NCBI GenBank assembly: GCA_029224185.1
Contig: CM055194.1
Span: 20,900,674 to 20,964,673 of the forward strand
DNA from: Karalla daura
Taxonomy: Eukaryota; Chordata; Actinopteri; Chaetodontiformes; Leiognathidae
Reading direction: 5' to 3'
Length of the DNA: 64,000 nt
Positions 47,501 through 60,900 of the stretch are shown piece after piece. Position numbers and translations under genes: made by a program. The notes beneath the pieces were generated by a model that was not told the DNA's origin, did no database searches, and was given only the letters and a program-made list of their open reading frames with translations. Position 1 is the stretch's first letter, and each line of letters starts with the position of its first letter.

Positions 47501-47519
47501 AGGGTGAGAGAGACCCGGA

Positions 47520-47533
47520 GGGGGGGGGGGGGG
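47520..47533. repeat. G homopolymer, 14 bases
   Basis: Pure G run 20 bases after the end of the GTTTCCATTA-family copy. Confidence 0.9.
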
Positions 47534-47649
47534 CATCTTCTGCAAAAACAAGATGCAATGGCTCGAGCTATCTTACTTTGTCATGGTTTGAATGTTGGAT
47601 ATGAATACGTGAACCAAGTTTAATGACAGTTATTGAGACAAACAAATGG

Positions 47650-47882
47650 GTGACATGGTGAACTGGTGTGGTACCATCACCTCTCAGCAGAAGAACCTGG
47701 GTTCGACTCCTGGGTTTGACTGAAGGCTTTTCTGTGTGGATTTTCCATGTTCTCTGAAAGTCTGCATATGTCTGCATACATGGAGGGTAAATGGTGTATT
47801 CCCTGCCCTCGACCTTTGTGCACCGGAGAACCAGTTACGTAAGCCGCTTACGTAGGAAGCGGGTTGAGATGATGGATGAATG
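47650..47882 (+). mobile_element. SINE-like repeat copy, sense, most complete head
   Basis: The copy starts GGTGACATGGTGAACTGG, has the B-box-like CCTGGGTTCGACTCCTGG, then TGTGTGGATTTTCCATGTTC, TATTCCCTGCCCTCGACC and the tail GATGATGGATGAATGAT. It contains a 19-bp palindromic insert-like segment at 47836-47854. Confidence 0.75.
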
Positions 47883-48250
47883 ATTAATGCAAATCTCATG
47901 GTGGTGCTGGAAAAATACTCTGGAGATCATCGAATCTGATGACAAACGATGTAATGCTTGCTGACGCGCTGGCACCACGGACCTGCACTGGTGTTTGTTT
48001 TTCCACCACTAATTAATTCAATTATAAAGCTCTAAAAATCATGTCATTTCACCCGGATGGACATTGTTTACAAAAAAAATAAATACATTAGATTCTCCTA
48101 CGCTCTTTACAGTCCACATTTTTTTATTGCCTTTTGCTAGAGAAACTAAAATTTAGATTTTGAGTTCTGACTTTTTTTTTTATCACCACAGGCAATTACA
48201 TATCATCCTTGGTGACTTCATTACCCCAGTGATGGTACCTTTACCCAGCT

Positions 48251-48252
<2 letters not shown>

Positions 48253-48338
<86 letters not shown>

Positions 48339-48340
48339 CA
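48253..48340. repeat. (CA)n microsatellite, about 44 units
   Basis: Long CA run with one CG interruption near its right end. Confidence 0.95.
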
Positions 48341-48450
48341 GTAATCAGGTTGCCCAGACAAATGCCCATGAGGCTCGCGTTACCTTGAGTGACTTTGGCC
48401 AATTAAAGCCTTTTGAAAACAGCAGCTGCAGGAATAGAGACAATTGTTAG

Positions 48451-48479
48451 GAGGAGGTGGAGGAGGTGGAGGAAGAGGG
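48451..48479. repeat. Purine-rich GGAGGT run
   Basis: Repeats of GGAGGT and GGAGGA units. Confidence 0.75.
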
Positions 48480-50969
48480 GGCGCCATTAAGGGCAAGCAT
48501 CAGTGCCACATCAGCTCCACTGATCACGACCAGTTCCTAACCTGATCCCCCTCCTCGTACATAGACGTCGTTGTACCGATCAGGTCTGATCTGATGATCC
48601 TCATCGGTAAGTGAGTTATTCCCTGCTGTCTTGTACAGTACGGTCTAGACTGATTACGGCCGACAGGCCATCCGACATCCAGCTCTTCATTCATTGATTT
48701 GATCACGAGATGGAAGGATAAGTGTAGCATCAACTAAATAAAACAACAGGAGTCAGTATTTATGCATTAACAAGCCAGGTGGTCAGGCGTTAAGGCCCGC
48801 TGAAACGGTGCCCGCCCCCACCATGATTAGTGCAGTGTCACTCTCCCCTGGCCCTGACACCCAGCCCCCCTCCTCACCCCCCCAGCCCGCTGTCACGCCT
48901 GCCTCTCGTTCACGGTCCTCTGCTGGAATGGATCGAGGTCCTGCTGCGCAAACAAGATAGGCTGCCAGTAATGGCTTATTGTTTGAGGATGCTCACCCAT
49001 GCTGCGAGAGGAAATGAATACTCTCCGGATGCATCCATTTACATATCAAAAAGATCTGGCATACTTGAGGATCATTCACGGCACATATCTGCCATCACGA
49101 TGTGCTTTTTTTTTATATCGCTATAGGAAGATTCTTTTGATCCATTTCTGTCCATTTCCACCAGCCTCTTCTGCAATGTTTCCATATTTCGCGGGAACGA
49201 CAAACACAACTTATGGCGACTTCCTGCTGCAATCCAGGCTGCAGTGTTTCTTTGTAATTATCTGTTCTCTAAACTGAACTGACAGTTTGTTCCAGTGAGG
49301 GATTTTGTCTACTAAAAGAGCAGTATCTGGATTGGTGCCTATTTAAGGCAATACTGTTATCAGTAAAATTGAGCCAGGAATCTTTTTTAACTACCAGTGC
49401 ACAGACAGATCCAAGTGATTAAAAAGCTATTAGGCAAAACACAGAAATATGAGGCAGACTTACACCTCAGTCTGCCAGCAACAGCCTCTCTGCCTTTTTC
49501 TTTTATAATATTTCTTGCATTGCATTATTATCTGTAACACACATTCACAGGATACTGAGAACGTTTTTTTTTTTCGAATACACCGACTTAATATTTATAG
49601 AATTAATTTCTGTCTACGAATACACGAAAGCAGCGCTTTTAACTTTCAGTAAAAGTGATGAATAACAGGTTTTTCGAAAGACAAGTTTTCTTTTGTCAGG
49701 AACAAAGTTAGTAATGTGGGCTGGTAATAGTAACTGTGGCCATACTTAAATACGCTGTAATACACGCCCTTCGTCTCACTGAATGTGAGGTTTTTACAAC
49801 CAAATTACTCACTTTTTCAGAGAGAGACACTGCTGCTCATTAGCTTAGAAACTTAGAATTAAGTCAGAATTAACTTTCTGATTTCAGAATTTTTTTCTTT
49901 AGCTTCAAAAAGATGCTAATATGCTCTGTACAGACTTAATGCACAGGCACATACATGGGAACCATTAAGCAGCCGCTGTTCACTTAGCAAATCATTTGCT
50001 GTTGCAGATGTTTTAAAAGCGTTTCCTGGACGAGCCAGCTGAGCCAGTCCAGTCAGCTGAGGGAGGCAGCTAGCCTAGCATCACCTAGCATCATTTTCAA
50101 AATGGAAAATTTTAGGATTTGGACTGAAGAGCTGCTGTCACTCAAAGTTAGTTTCTCCAGATAGACAATATACAACAACAGCCGAGAGGGCTGGAGAAAT
50201 CCATTAATACACTGATCGGGTATTAGATTAGACCATTGAGTCGTAGAGTAATTGGATTACATGTTTGTGTACATTTAGCTTTTACGGGCCATTGCGCATG
50301 TACAAATGAGAAAATACTGAGAAAACAGGCTATTTTTAGTGCTTTAAATTGGAGCACCATTATCTCAAGTCCTATTCATTGAGTTTTAAGTGAATTTTAT
50401 TTTGCCATTCTGGGTAAGAAAAAATACTGTCTGAAAAGCAAAAGTAAATCATTTTCGAAAGGTGCTCTAGGAAGAGGTCGGTCTTCAAGAGATTCATGAA
50501 GATAGAGAGGGATGTTCCCACATTGCTGTTAAGAACTTGTTCCACCATCTTGGGGCCACTGAGGAATACACTCTGGGCTGTTCTTGGGAGGAACTCTGTC
50601 CTTGAGAGGGAGCGTAAACCTGAATGATGGAATTCATGTATTTTTTTAACTTATCTTGCCAAACATCCACTAAAATACTCTCTGCCCACTAGTTTATTCC
50701 TTTGTCTTCAATTATAAGAAGACTATACTATATGTAACTTCCTCAAGACTTTTTTTGTTGAGATGGACATGCAAAGAACAAGTATACAATCATATGTGAA
50801 AGAAATCCAGAATCCATGTCCATCCTCTGTGGGTTTGTGAACAGTAAACGTTTTCTCCGCCCCTTTTCTTCCCTCTTTATCTTAAATGAACTGATAACAA
50901 AACTTTCCTCACCACATCCAGTGTCCAACACACGTTTCACAGTTAGTCATATTTCCAAAACTCTCAAAT

Positions 50970-51032
50970 TTGTCTCGATTATTCTCGTAATCGAGTTACT
51001 CAAGTTACTCGAGGAATCGTTTCAACTCCCGA
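50970..51032. mobile_element. Terminal piece of ATCGATTAATCG-type repeat
   Basis: TCTCGATTATTCTCGTAATC, GAGTTACTC and TCGAGGAATCGTTTCAACTC match the end of this family. Confidence 0.55.
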
Positions 51033-52443
51033 GACAACTGTACCTGCGAGGCATGCAAAGTCATTCCAGTTGGAGAAAGGGTGCAGTCAAGCATCTAATG
51101 GCTCTATTGTGATCATCACATTGTAATAGTACAGATCTATCATGCTGAAGTATGACCCATACAGAGGTGCATGCCTTAAATGGGAACTGCCATCTTTTAT
51201 AGATGGTTCCCTTTTGTGGGGAAGCTTTACAATGGGCTGGAATTTCTCCTTCTCGATACATCTGTGTGTAGATGTACGAGCACTGGTGTGTTTGAGGGCG
51301 GGGGGGTTGGAGGTTGGGGGTTGGAGGTGTAATGCAGCTTAGTGCTGGTGCACCTGCGTGTGTGATAAAGAGAAATTGTGACAAAGACAGAAAGAGAGCG
51401 AGACGCCCACAGGCAGCTCATTACCCGTCCGCCGCCATCACAAGGAATCCATCAGAAGATAAATGCCCTGTCACTGTCCCATTGATCTCAATGGAAGCAG
51501 GATGCCATCTAACTCAACATGGCGAGACATCACTGACATCACTAGCACGCAGGGTCACCGCGCTCCCAGTGCCACGCCGTGAATCTGCCTCGTAATCAGA
51601 ATACACAGGTGATGTGTCACTGTTCATCGAGTCTTGGATTTTCACTTTTCAGATCCAATGCGTTAAGGGGTCTTTACTTAAAAACATAATCCCAGTAAAT
51701 TGAGCTCTGAGCGAGGGCCCAGTGCCATTCACTGCGAGTAAAGAAGGCATTAAAAAGCTGGGCGTCTTCTATCTTTGGCAAAACTCAGACCAGGCTGGAT
51801 TTTACCCCTGAACACTTTATCAGAGGAAGACTGATGTCCTGATATGACTGCCACCACTAAGCCAAACAACACAGAAACAGATTTCCAGGAGACCACAGCC
51901 ATTCATGCAGAATAGCTGTGCAAGGTGAGATACCGAGGGCAGCTTTATCAACAGTTATTTGAAATTCCCTGCACATTGGCTCCCAGGGTTTCATTTGCTG
52001 TTGCCCTGATGGCTTTTTAAAGCAGATTTAGACACTGAGTGCCTTTTTGTCTCTACCCCCGCCTTTCTGGAGGTGTCTCTTTGACACTTATTCCTTTTAA
52101 TCCCAAGCAGCAGCCAGTCTCGCCGACCAAGCTGAGATAGCGCTAGCTCCATTCATCATCAAACAATGAATCAGCGCGAGGCAGCCCATTAGCATCACAT
52201 GTAATTAGGCTAATCTATTATGATCTCACCCTTTGGCAAACACGCGTACAGACCCACTTCAACAGTTGCCCTTGCCTGCCAGATTATGCCGCGGCGACGT
52301 GCTCGTACATTAGAACTCAAAGGCTTCTTGACAAAAGCATCAAATTGACATGTGGTCTCAATGCGTGGCTTCATGGCTGTGTACAAATGAGTGATAAGTC
52401 CTTCATTCAGAGGAGCAACATGACGGTAGATGTGTCGTTATTT

Positions 52444-52545
52444 TAGAGCTGCAACAACTCATCGATTAATCGAGCATTTAAAAAGTAAACATGAATGATT
52501 TTAAGTCAAAAAGATCTGTGCTTCAGGTTTCTTTTGTTCTCTATG
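52444..52545. mobile_element. ATCGATTAATCG-type dispersed repeat
   Basis: TTAGAGCTGCAACAACTCAT followed by CGATTAATCGAGCAT is the recognisable terminus of the family; the similarity fades after about 100 bases. Confidence 0.6.
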
Positions 52546-52558
52546 ACAGGGTTACAAC

Positions 52559-52580
52559 ATAGGGTTAGGGTGAACCCTAT
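52559..52580. repeat. Inverted repeat with telomere-like motif
   Basis: ATAGGGTT and AACCCTAT flank AGGGTG. It lies beside the ATCGATTAATCG-type repeat. Confidence 0.75.
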
Positions 52581-53248
52581 ATAACCCTTCACTTCTGGTG
52601 TTGAAACGATCAAAGCTTGTTTCTTCTAGTATGCAATCATAGTAACATCTCCGACGTAAGCCACAGAGGATGTCCTTTAGTCAAACGCATGGGTTGTTCC
52701 TTGTGTGACCGACATTGGAACAATAGGGATGTTTTCTGCACGGACACGGATATCCACAGAGGACACAGGGCGGGGATTCCTCCATCCTGCAACTTTTGGG
52801 CAGTGACTGGCTTTGTGCCCAACCATCGATTGAGAGATCTCAGATTTCACAATAGCCTCCGTGTGTGGCCATTTAGGCGCCTATTTTTAAAACTGCACAC
52901 CAAAGCAGATCCTTCCAGGTTATTTTTGTGGGCAAGTCTTTGCCATAACTTAATCAACAGCAGTCAGGAGGCCTGCTGGGCCCGACTTTGAACCCTTCAC
53001 ATCCACGTAAGACAGTGAAAATAACATACGTTTTCGGAGAGTAGAAGCGCCACATGACCAGCAATCAGTGTCGAGAGCCGCCATCATCAAAGAATGACGT
53101 TCTAATAAGGGGTCATACTGTGATTTCTGATGCAGGATTGATGCTGTTGTTTTCTTATAAATACCAGTCTTCCTGCTCAAGCTTGTCTCTGTTCATCAGC
53201 AAAAGATGATTTCTTAACTGGTCATCCTGAAAAAGGCTGATGTTAGTC

Positions 53249-53249
<1 letters not shown>

Positions 53250-53285
<36 letters not shown>

Positions 53286-53293
53286 GTGTGTGT
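53250..53293. repeat. (GT)n microsatellite
   Basis: GT run with one CG interruption. Confidence 0.92.
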
Positions 53294-53467
53294 TGGCAGT
53301 GTGGTAGGGTGGGTTGGGGACGGCGAGGGCGCTCTTCACACAAGATTAGATGTGGGCAGCGGTGCTGATTACACAAGGGGCTCTGAGGCGCATGTAATCA
53401 CGTCATACAGCTTAGTTTGTTACCATCTCTTACCCCTCTCGCCAGACTGGAGAGTTTCCATCTCCGC

Positions 53468-53534
53468 TCTGTCTGTCTGTCTGTCCCTCTGTCTGTTTGT
53501 CTGTCTGTCCGTCTGTCTTTCTGTCTGTCTGTCT
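53468..53534. repeat. (CTGT)n microsatellite
   Basis: Tetranucleotide CTGT array with scattered substitutions. Confidence 0.92.
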
Positions 53535-54150
53535 CCTCTGTAAAACTTAAAGCAGCAAACAGCAGAGGAACAAACTGTAATAATGAGCAGGCTGAGAGGA
53601 GACAACTTTCCTGCGAGTCCCGTAATTCCGATATGTGATTTTACTCTCACCGTCTCCGTCTCCGAAACACAGAGGGGTCTGTCAGGTATTATCTCGCTCT
53701 TCAAAGCATGAACACACCCTCTGTAGTGCACAACAGGCTGATTTCCATCATTATAAAAGAAGAAAAGCTGTTGCTATGTAATTATGCTCTAACAGGACTG
53801 ATGGAGCTGCAGCCTGCAGGTGTTTTTTTTTTTTTGCCTCTGGTGTGCATGTCTTTGTAGATACTGTATGACTGAGTCACTTGGTTGAAATTACAATACA
53901 CAGTATAGTCACAACTGTCTGTCATAGATGTGAGGCTTCCTAATTAATTAATGTATTAGATCCCATAGATATACAAGATTTTCTTGAGAATGTCAGATAA
54001 AAAAAGTATTTCACGCATTGATAGGTAAACTACAATGAAAATATTGGGAAATATTGGCTTTGTTAAGCCCTGCTAGCTGATCTGTTTCCAGGCAGGTAAA
54101 ACATTTTTAGCTTTGATTTAAGCTATTTTGGAAGCTATTGGATGGACCAT

Positions 54151-54297
54151 TGGGGCGACATGGTGGATTTGTGAATAGCACTGTTCTCCTTGTCCCAAAA
54201 CATGCATGTTGGGGTTGTTTGGAGATTCCTAATAGGTCCGAACTGGTGACATATCCAGGCTCTATCTTCACCCTATGAACACTGGAGATGGGCCCCA
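54151..54297 (+). mobile_element. SINE-like repeat copy, sense, internally deleted
   Basis: Head GGGGCGACATGGTGGATTTG, then CCCAAAACATGCATGTTGGG and GGTGACATATCCAGGCTC. The B-box region and the tail are missing. Confidence 0.65.
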
Positions 54298-54457
54298 TGG
54301 AGAAAAGGTGTGTCTTAAGAACTGATTTGAAACTAATGCAAACTAACATAAACGTTCACAAACATATGGATATTTTAAGTGTCTGCTTTACTAAGTCTGA
54401 ATGTCAGATTGTTACACTAAAGGCTCAGGGTGGTTCAGTTTGAACCCTTGTGTTTTC

Positions 54458-54463
<6 letters not shown>

Positions 54464-54489
<26 letters not shown>
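54464..54489. repeat. (AT)n microsatellite
   Basis: Pure AT run. Confidence 0.9.
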
Positions 54490-56290
54490 TTGTGTGTGTT
54501 GTAGCCACCTATAATGTGGGCAACAACACTCTGTCTTCCCTGTGTCTTTATTTCTGTCTGCACCATTGTTAAAGCCGTGACTGACCTTTCCTGTGGCAGC
54601 CTGTCTAACTACCCCAGGGTATATGATAGCCTGAGGATAGGCTTTAATTGACGTGATAGCATTCCTGAGGTTGGCTAAGGTGAGGGAGAAGAGAAGGTAT
54701 AGAGAAATGTTAAGAGTAGAAAGGTTATGCACTTCAGTGGTCTTTGCTCAGGGTGGGAGCTCTTCATGATGACAGTGATATGATTGGAGACAGTTCTCGA
54801 CTTTGGAACAATTATCTTTTTTTTTTTCCTCCCCCTCTGAGTAGGACGAGCGCAGGTTGATGCGGCCCTCGGCTTTTACTTTAAAATGAGGTTGCGAATG
54901 AAAATGAAATCTGCAAAATTTCCTCCACCCAAGAGCTGCGCTGCCTGCGGTGAGAGACCACTTGAATGTAGTTGTTCAGTCAATTTGGGAAAGTCATTTT
55001 GAATTTATTCAGTAGGACCATGGTTCACTGCATGACTGCACCCAGTTGAGCCCGACGTTTTTTTTTCTATGACCTTTGCGAGGACTGTTCTCTGGTTGAG
55101 TTGGAAACAAAACAACAGAGAAAATATTCCCCCAGCTGCTCGTACTCTTTAAGTGCCACAGACATGCAACCCTTATCTCAAGAGCTTGCTTATCTTTCTG
55201 TAAACTGGAACAAGATAAATCTCTTTTTAGCCTCGTCTCAACTCCACACGAACTTGAGCGAATCTTGTTTTGCCTCTTTGCATGAATTTGCCAAATAAAC
55301 TATTATGGATTTTTTAAAAATAACCTTTTGTCCTCTAAGATGAATCACAGAAAACTTTTCCACAGAGGACTGTGATTCATTATTGCAACTGGAATCTTAT
55401 TTCCGTCCATCCGGAGGCCTCCACCAATGCCCACTGTGTGCATTGGTGCGTTTTTAATTTTCCTGGCCTACATGATTGAGCCACGTCACTGTCAGTGCGA
55501 TGCATTAGCGAGGGCAGAAGCAGCAGGCGGACGCTCAGCGGGAGCGGATCTCCTGTTGTTGAAGAACATTTCAGCATGTGCAGTGCCTTCGACAGTTCGA
55601 CGTGCGGCGTTTGTTACTTTTCGAAATCCCAAATTAAGCACGCGATCTTTTCCACACATGGCAAAAGTCTTTCTTCGCAGTCCAGTACAGTTTCTTACTC
55701 AATTTTGATTGATCTGTGCAGGCTGAGGCCAGGTCCCCCTGTTGTCGGTCGACACAACTGAAGCATTAAGACCGCGTCAACGTCAGAATTGTTTGTGGGA
55801 GTTGCAGCGAGAGGAGATGAGGTGACCTGAGGTGAGGATAAAGCGTGGTCAATGGATGCCCTGACGTACATTCCTGCTTTATTTATAGTGCCGCATCAGA
55901 CTTCGCCCATTGATAGAATCACTGCAGCACTTGATGGATGTCTCGGACGTGATTCAGCTGTTTAAGGGATCCTCGCACTACTCGTGGGGGCAGAAGATTC
56001 AGCATTCACAGTTTTCACAAGATGTTTGGTACAGGAAAGGAGGGGATACACTCGGGCTTTTGTATAACTGAATGTGTCTGTTTACAAGTCTCAGCATTAA
56101 GAAGTGCTTACTCCAAGGATGAATGTGTCTACAGCAGAGCAGAAATGGCTCCATGAATAAATTTTCAGGGGCTTCTGAACAAATCAGCACAAATGTTGCA
56201 GAAATAAATGTAACATCTAATATTTATCTAATATTTACAGCATCGGTTGGGCATAAACCAGGCTGAGAAAATCCTGCAGCCATTGCAGAT

Positions 56291-56307
56291 CAACAACAAC
56301 AACAACA
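56291..56307. repeat. (CAA)n run
   Basis: Short trinucleotide run. Confidence 0.85.
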
Positions 56308-57883
56308 AAAAACATTTTTGGACTTTGAATAAAACTGTGTGAATACTGAACATAAGTCAGTTTTTTTTATATGCAAGAACAAAAAGACGGTTTGAACTGG
56401 TTCCAGCTGCACAGCACATAAAGCTGCCAGATAAGCTGTAACTTCTGAACGCAGAAGTACAAATTCAGGAAAAAGCACAAATCCATCATAAAATACAATT
56501 CCATCATAAACATTTACACCCAAACAACCTGTCTATTTTATCACCTTGTTTACAGACTTTTTGTGCCACCTTAGGGAAAACATATTCCTCTTTTTTTATT
56601 TTTTTTGAAAGCCTCGTTGCATTTTAAGACAACTTGCCAACAGCAAATTTCAGATCGGTGTCGACAAAATAGTCCCTGAGGGGAATGTGGTCATTTACGA
56701 TGACAGCTGGAGAAAGTGAGATGACGAGATTTGATAGTATGTACTGTACACTGCGTCTCTGATTATCTACGTACACATTGTGGCATAGAAAAGTGGCAGC
56801 CAGCGTTATCAGCCTAATCCCTTTCTCTAGGAGTGTGTGATGATGCAGCAGCACAAACACAGATAGAAAGCTTAAACGGACTGAAATAGCAACAAACTCT
56901 TGTATCTATATTACTTGAAGGAGATGTTCCCATAGCCGGGAGGCCTCTTGACTGACACGCAGGCCTCTTCCCCGGGACACAGTCACTGTCAGACGCACAG
57001 CAACACCTACACTCTCATTGCCTCTGTCAGTGATGGATTACACTGAGATGGGGATGAATTGGAGGACACAATAGAACAGCGTTCGTCTTGCCACAAGAGA
57101 TGAGGGCTGGAGGAATGAATAGGTGCTGTTCCTAAACAGGGACATATAGTGCGACGGTCTTTTGTTATGCTGCTCTGTCTACACTGTGCACGCTTGTTTT
57201 TGGCATCTGCAAACACACTCTGTCTTGTCCCCGAATAAGAAAAATGTCACGTCATATTGAAACAATGGTTCGTCTGCCTCTACTATTTGTTCTCAACGGA
57301 AAATTCTGGAAAGTCCTATTGTTTCTTTTCTTTTCTTCCCATTCTTTCTCCCACTCTCAACACAGGCTTTCTGTGAATGGTATTGAAAATGTTGCCAGCA
57401 AAGCAATCTGTTTATTGGATTATAACAAAAAGCCATTCTTACTCCTTTTTACTACGGTTCAGGTTCAGGTCAGTTGTCATTGCATGGGTCTGGGTCGATT
57501 TCAATCTTTGGCTTCGGTCTAAAGTTTTCGTGCCTGTCGAGTTTGTGGAACTGTAAAACCTCAGGATACAATATGAGATATTTAGCTGAGTCAGGCTGCA
57601 CCTGTTGGCACTAGTTGCAGACAGTCATCTGAGGGGTAAAGAATCGACCCGACCTCAGTCGCAGTCATTCAGACATGGTTGAATGTTTTTGAGCCAACTC
57701 TGGATGCTGTCAGGCAGATTACTGACCCTACTGTGAGCACATATTGCCCACAGCCAATAAAAATGAGCAGGTGGGACCCACAAGATGACATCAGAAAACA
57801 GAGTAGCAGGAACAACCTTTTATAACAAATAACATATATATCAAACACAACAAATGAAGTCAATCACTAAAAACCTACTCAAT

Positions 57884-57940
57884 TTCCCAGTGGGAACCTC
57901 CAAAAGGGATCAATAAAGTTTCTATCTATCTTCTATCTAC
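57884..57940 (+). mobile_element. Retroposon 3' tail fragment
   Basis: GGATCAATAAAGTTTCTATC followed by TATCT repeats is a common 3' terminus of teleost retroposons. No body of the element is visible upstream. Confidence 0.5.
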
Positions 57941-60900
57941 TCAGAACAGAATTTGTTGTCCATGTTTGTTTACACTTAAACTGTCACTCAATGTGGTTTG
58001 GAAAATCATGCAGTCTGTGAACCAGTCTGTTCTTCAAGTCTTTTCAACTGGAAACCACTGTGAATGTCTCGTAGTGTGTCCCCAGCTTAACTGAGACATG
58101 AAGCTAATTACGGGTCACGTAACTTCACTATTTAGTCTTTCTTTGTGTGTGTTTTGCAAGAGAAAATCTACAGTTTTGATCTCGAGCCTTCACTGAAACA
58201 AATCTGGACATGGACAGAAAAGCGGTGCTGGGGTGCGAAAAATTCACCATTATCCAGTCACTGGAATAAAAAGAGAGTGAGGGAACATTATGAAAACTGT
58301 GTCTGTTCAATCTAACAGCAACTAAAAAGATTCCTTCTGGTGACATTGTTTAATAGCCAATTGCAGAGTGCCAGATCTGCAGCCTGTTTTACCTCAGTAT
58401 GAGTCAAACTCGTGAAAATGTGTGTCTGCCCGGAAGCAACAAGTGTTCCGCTGCTACATTTCCATTTCTCTTTCCTCTGCGGTTGAATATATTTTAAAAC
58501 GATTTGAGGGCAAATCTCCAATACCTGAGTCGACTCAGTCCCGGCAATCCGATTTTACACAATATTTCCGGGCTAATATGCGTCACATACACGGTGACTT
58601 GACAGCTCTTGCATTTGCAAAATTAACTTCTCTTCACACTAGAAACCGTTATTCACTCGGACATATGGTCATGCCTCCACGCATATAGACCGTCTCCGTG
58701 ATTCGAGGCTGTATATCGATTCTATTTTGACATCGCCTGTCCTCGACCCTACGCCTGCATCATCACATGGACACGCATGCATCATGGTCTGCTCGGCTGC
58801 CAAGCCGCATTGTTCATTTGCTGGATGTATGGAGAGGAGTCAGGAGGGAGAAGGGCCTTCGACCTCTTCCCTGGCACTCTGCTGCAGCCCCTGTCATGTG
58901 GAGAAATATGAATCACACATCCATGCCTCGCCTCATTACCTACACTTGTGTGAACATGCTCGTAGCTTGCAGGCGCACAGACGAACAAACACGTATCCAC
59001 GCAAAATGTAGACATACGATAGCATAGAGTAGGGATGGGAAGACTGACCGATACGTATGGATATAGAAAGATGTGTGTGCAGTTGGTAGAACGGGTGTGA
59101 TTCGATGCGATTTTGAAGGGAAATCAAGATGCAACAACTTTGCATCAATGAAATCTGATCCAATGAATTAATGCAAAAAATATAAATAAGATGAGAGAAC
59201 TTTCTCAAATCAATACGAGATGTGAAGTGGTGCAGCCTTGAACTCTGCATACATCTCTGCTCTGCTCTGTGACTCCTGCCCTTGACGTCATTAACTGCAC
59301 GTCTCGTAGGTGTATATATAGAAATGTGAGGCCCCCTCGCACGCTTCCGCTGCATTTTGAGAAACATGAGTGAACACTTCAAGCAAAGTGGTCTAATTTG
59401 ACCTTTTCTCCAGCCTCTCCCTCCTTTCCTCTGTCTTCACTCAGAGGCTGCAAGATTGATCCGCCTCAGAGCACTAAACAAATTCCTGAATTTTTTTTTT
59501 CTCTCTTTCCGTGGAGAAAATGTTCTAATTTCCGCCCACAGTATCATTATGCTCCATCTGTCATTCAGCGAGTACTAATAACATCAAAGATTTCTATTTC
59601 CACTGACACAAGAGAGACAAATTATTGGTTCATGTGGCAAGAAGCTCTCGAAATTAATTTACGGGGAGGAAATTAGAGCAGCTTCAGTTTATGCTCTTTT
59701 ATTTTGACTTCAAATGTCTCGCTTTCCTCGGCTGTAAAGTGCCGGGTAGCGCTGTGTCGTAAGTACAGGGCTGTGACGGAGAGTGTTGAAATTGTCATTA
59801 GTGGTGATCATGAGAGGGAGGTAATTGGTGTTTGTGGGTACACGCTAATTGCTTTGATATTATGCAGACCTTGTGTTTTTTTGTTTTTTTTGCGGAGGGT
59901 TCTCCTGCAATTATGCGACAAGACAAGATCGCTGGCTCGGAGAGGCGGAGCCATTGTGCGGGGCTGAGGGTGAAGATAGAGTTGCTAGGTTCAAATCCAG
60001 AGGCAGGATGTCGGGAGTCGGCAAATCAAAAGATGAGTATCTCTTCCCTGAGGCGTGAAAACGGATTCTCTCAGCAAAGGGGAGACGAGAACAAGAGAAC
60101 AAGCCACGATGAAGAAGAGAGCAGCGTTTCACGTGTCCCGCATGTACGAGGAGCCTTTGGATATACCTCCCTTTAATGTGCAAATCTGTCCTCTCTACCC
60201 ATTCTTACTTTACTGTAGTTTCAGTGTCTTAAAAAGCACAAACGGCTGAGCCAAAAGGAGAACGCATGAGTGGGTCTGTTTGTTTAAACTGCCTCAAAAC
60301 ATGAGCTCAGCAGTGAGTGCCGTCTCAGAAACGGGAATGATTAGTGGCAGGAAGTGAACGTTATGAATTTGACAGTTTTGTGAATGGGTTTTGAGGCTGT
60401 AAACAACTTCCCTTCCCACTCATTAAACTTTTATTCAAAGTTTAGAATATTGGGAAATCAGTCTATGGTTTATTTTGGTAATTGGTAAAAACAACCACAC
60501 ACAAAACTGCGTTTTGGATCTTATGATGTCATAGTAGTTAATACTTCATAACAATAAGTTTTGACCAGGACTGGATGAAGGGCCTTGTGGGACAATGGGT
60601 TTTCTCTGTATGCCAGCCATCGATTGGATGCAAGACATTGGTTCCTTTTTCAGATGCTTATTTACATTGTAAAAGTTAAAGTTCAGGTAGACAAAATAAA
60701 AAACCATTGGCTATTTAATTCCAATTGCTTAGTATGATTGCTACAGTAAGGCTGCTAAAGAAATGCATAGGGTAATACTGACCTCTTTAGCCTGCTTCTC
60801 AAACAATGGCAAAGGCAATCTTCACAATCTTCACACATTATAATTATAAATCACAAAGTATGGAGGGATAATAAAAAAGAGAAAAGAACAAACATCATCG

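Larger units (their letters stand above)
47883..50969. other. Upstream pex5l intron, block 9
   Basis: The block contains a long (CA)n tract (48253-48340) and a purine-rich GGAGGT minisatellite-like run (48451-48479). Nothing else was recognised. Confidence 0.4.
51033..54150. other. Upstream pex5l intron, block 10
   Basis: Aside from the repeats listed separately (ATCGATTAATCG element, (GT)n, (CTGT)n), the block is unique. A 124-codon plus-strand frame at 52617-52991 resembles no protein I know and lacks splice or promoter context; I leave it unannotated. Confidence 0.4.
54298..57883. other. Upstream pex5l intron, block 11
   Basis: The block contains an (AT)n run (54464-54489) and a (CAA)n run (56291-56307). 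The stretch 55390-55700 is free of repeats and could be a conserved element. No exon was recognised. Confidence 0.4.

Noticed and set aside
47690..47720. tRNA-like GGGTTCGACTCC segment
   Set aside because: It is the B-box-like part of a SINE-like copy; no cloverleaf can be formed around it.
52559..52580. Interstitial telomere repeat
   Set aside because: Only one TTAGGG-like unit is present; it is better described as a short inverted repeat.
52617..52991. 124-codon plus-strand frame
   Set aside because: No recognisable domain, no ATG context or splice partner; chance opening in unique sequence.
53640..53731. Minus-strand segment with donor-like GTGAGAG after GGAGACGGAGACG
   Set aside because: No convincing acceptor and no match to PEX5L N-terminal exons.
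58936..59382. 148-codon minus-strand frame
   Set aside because: It overlaps an old dispersed repeat and resembles no protein.
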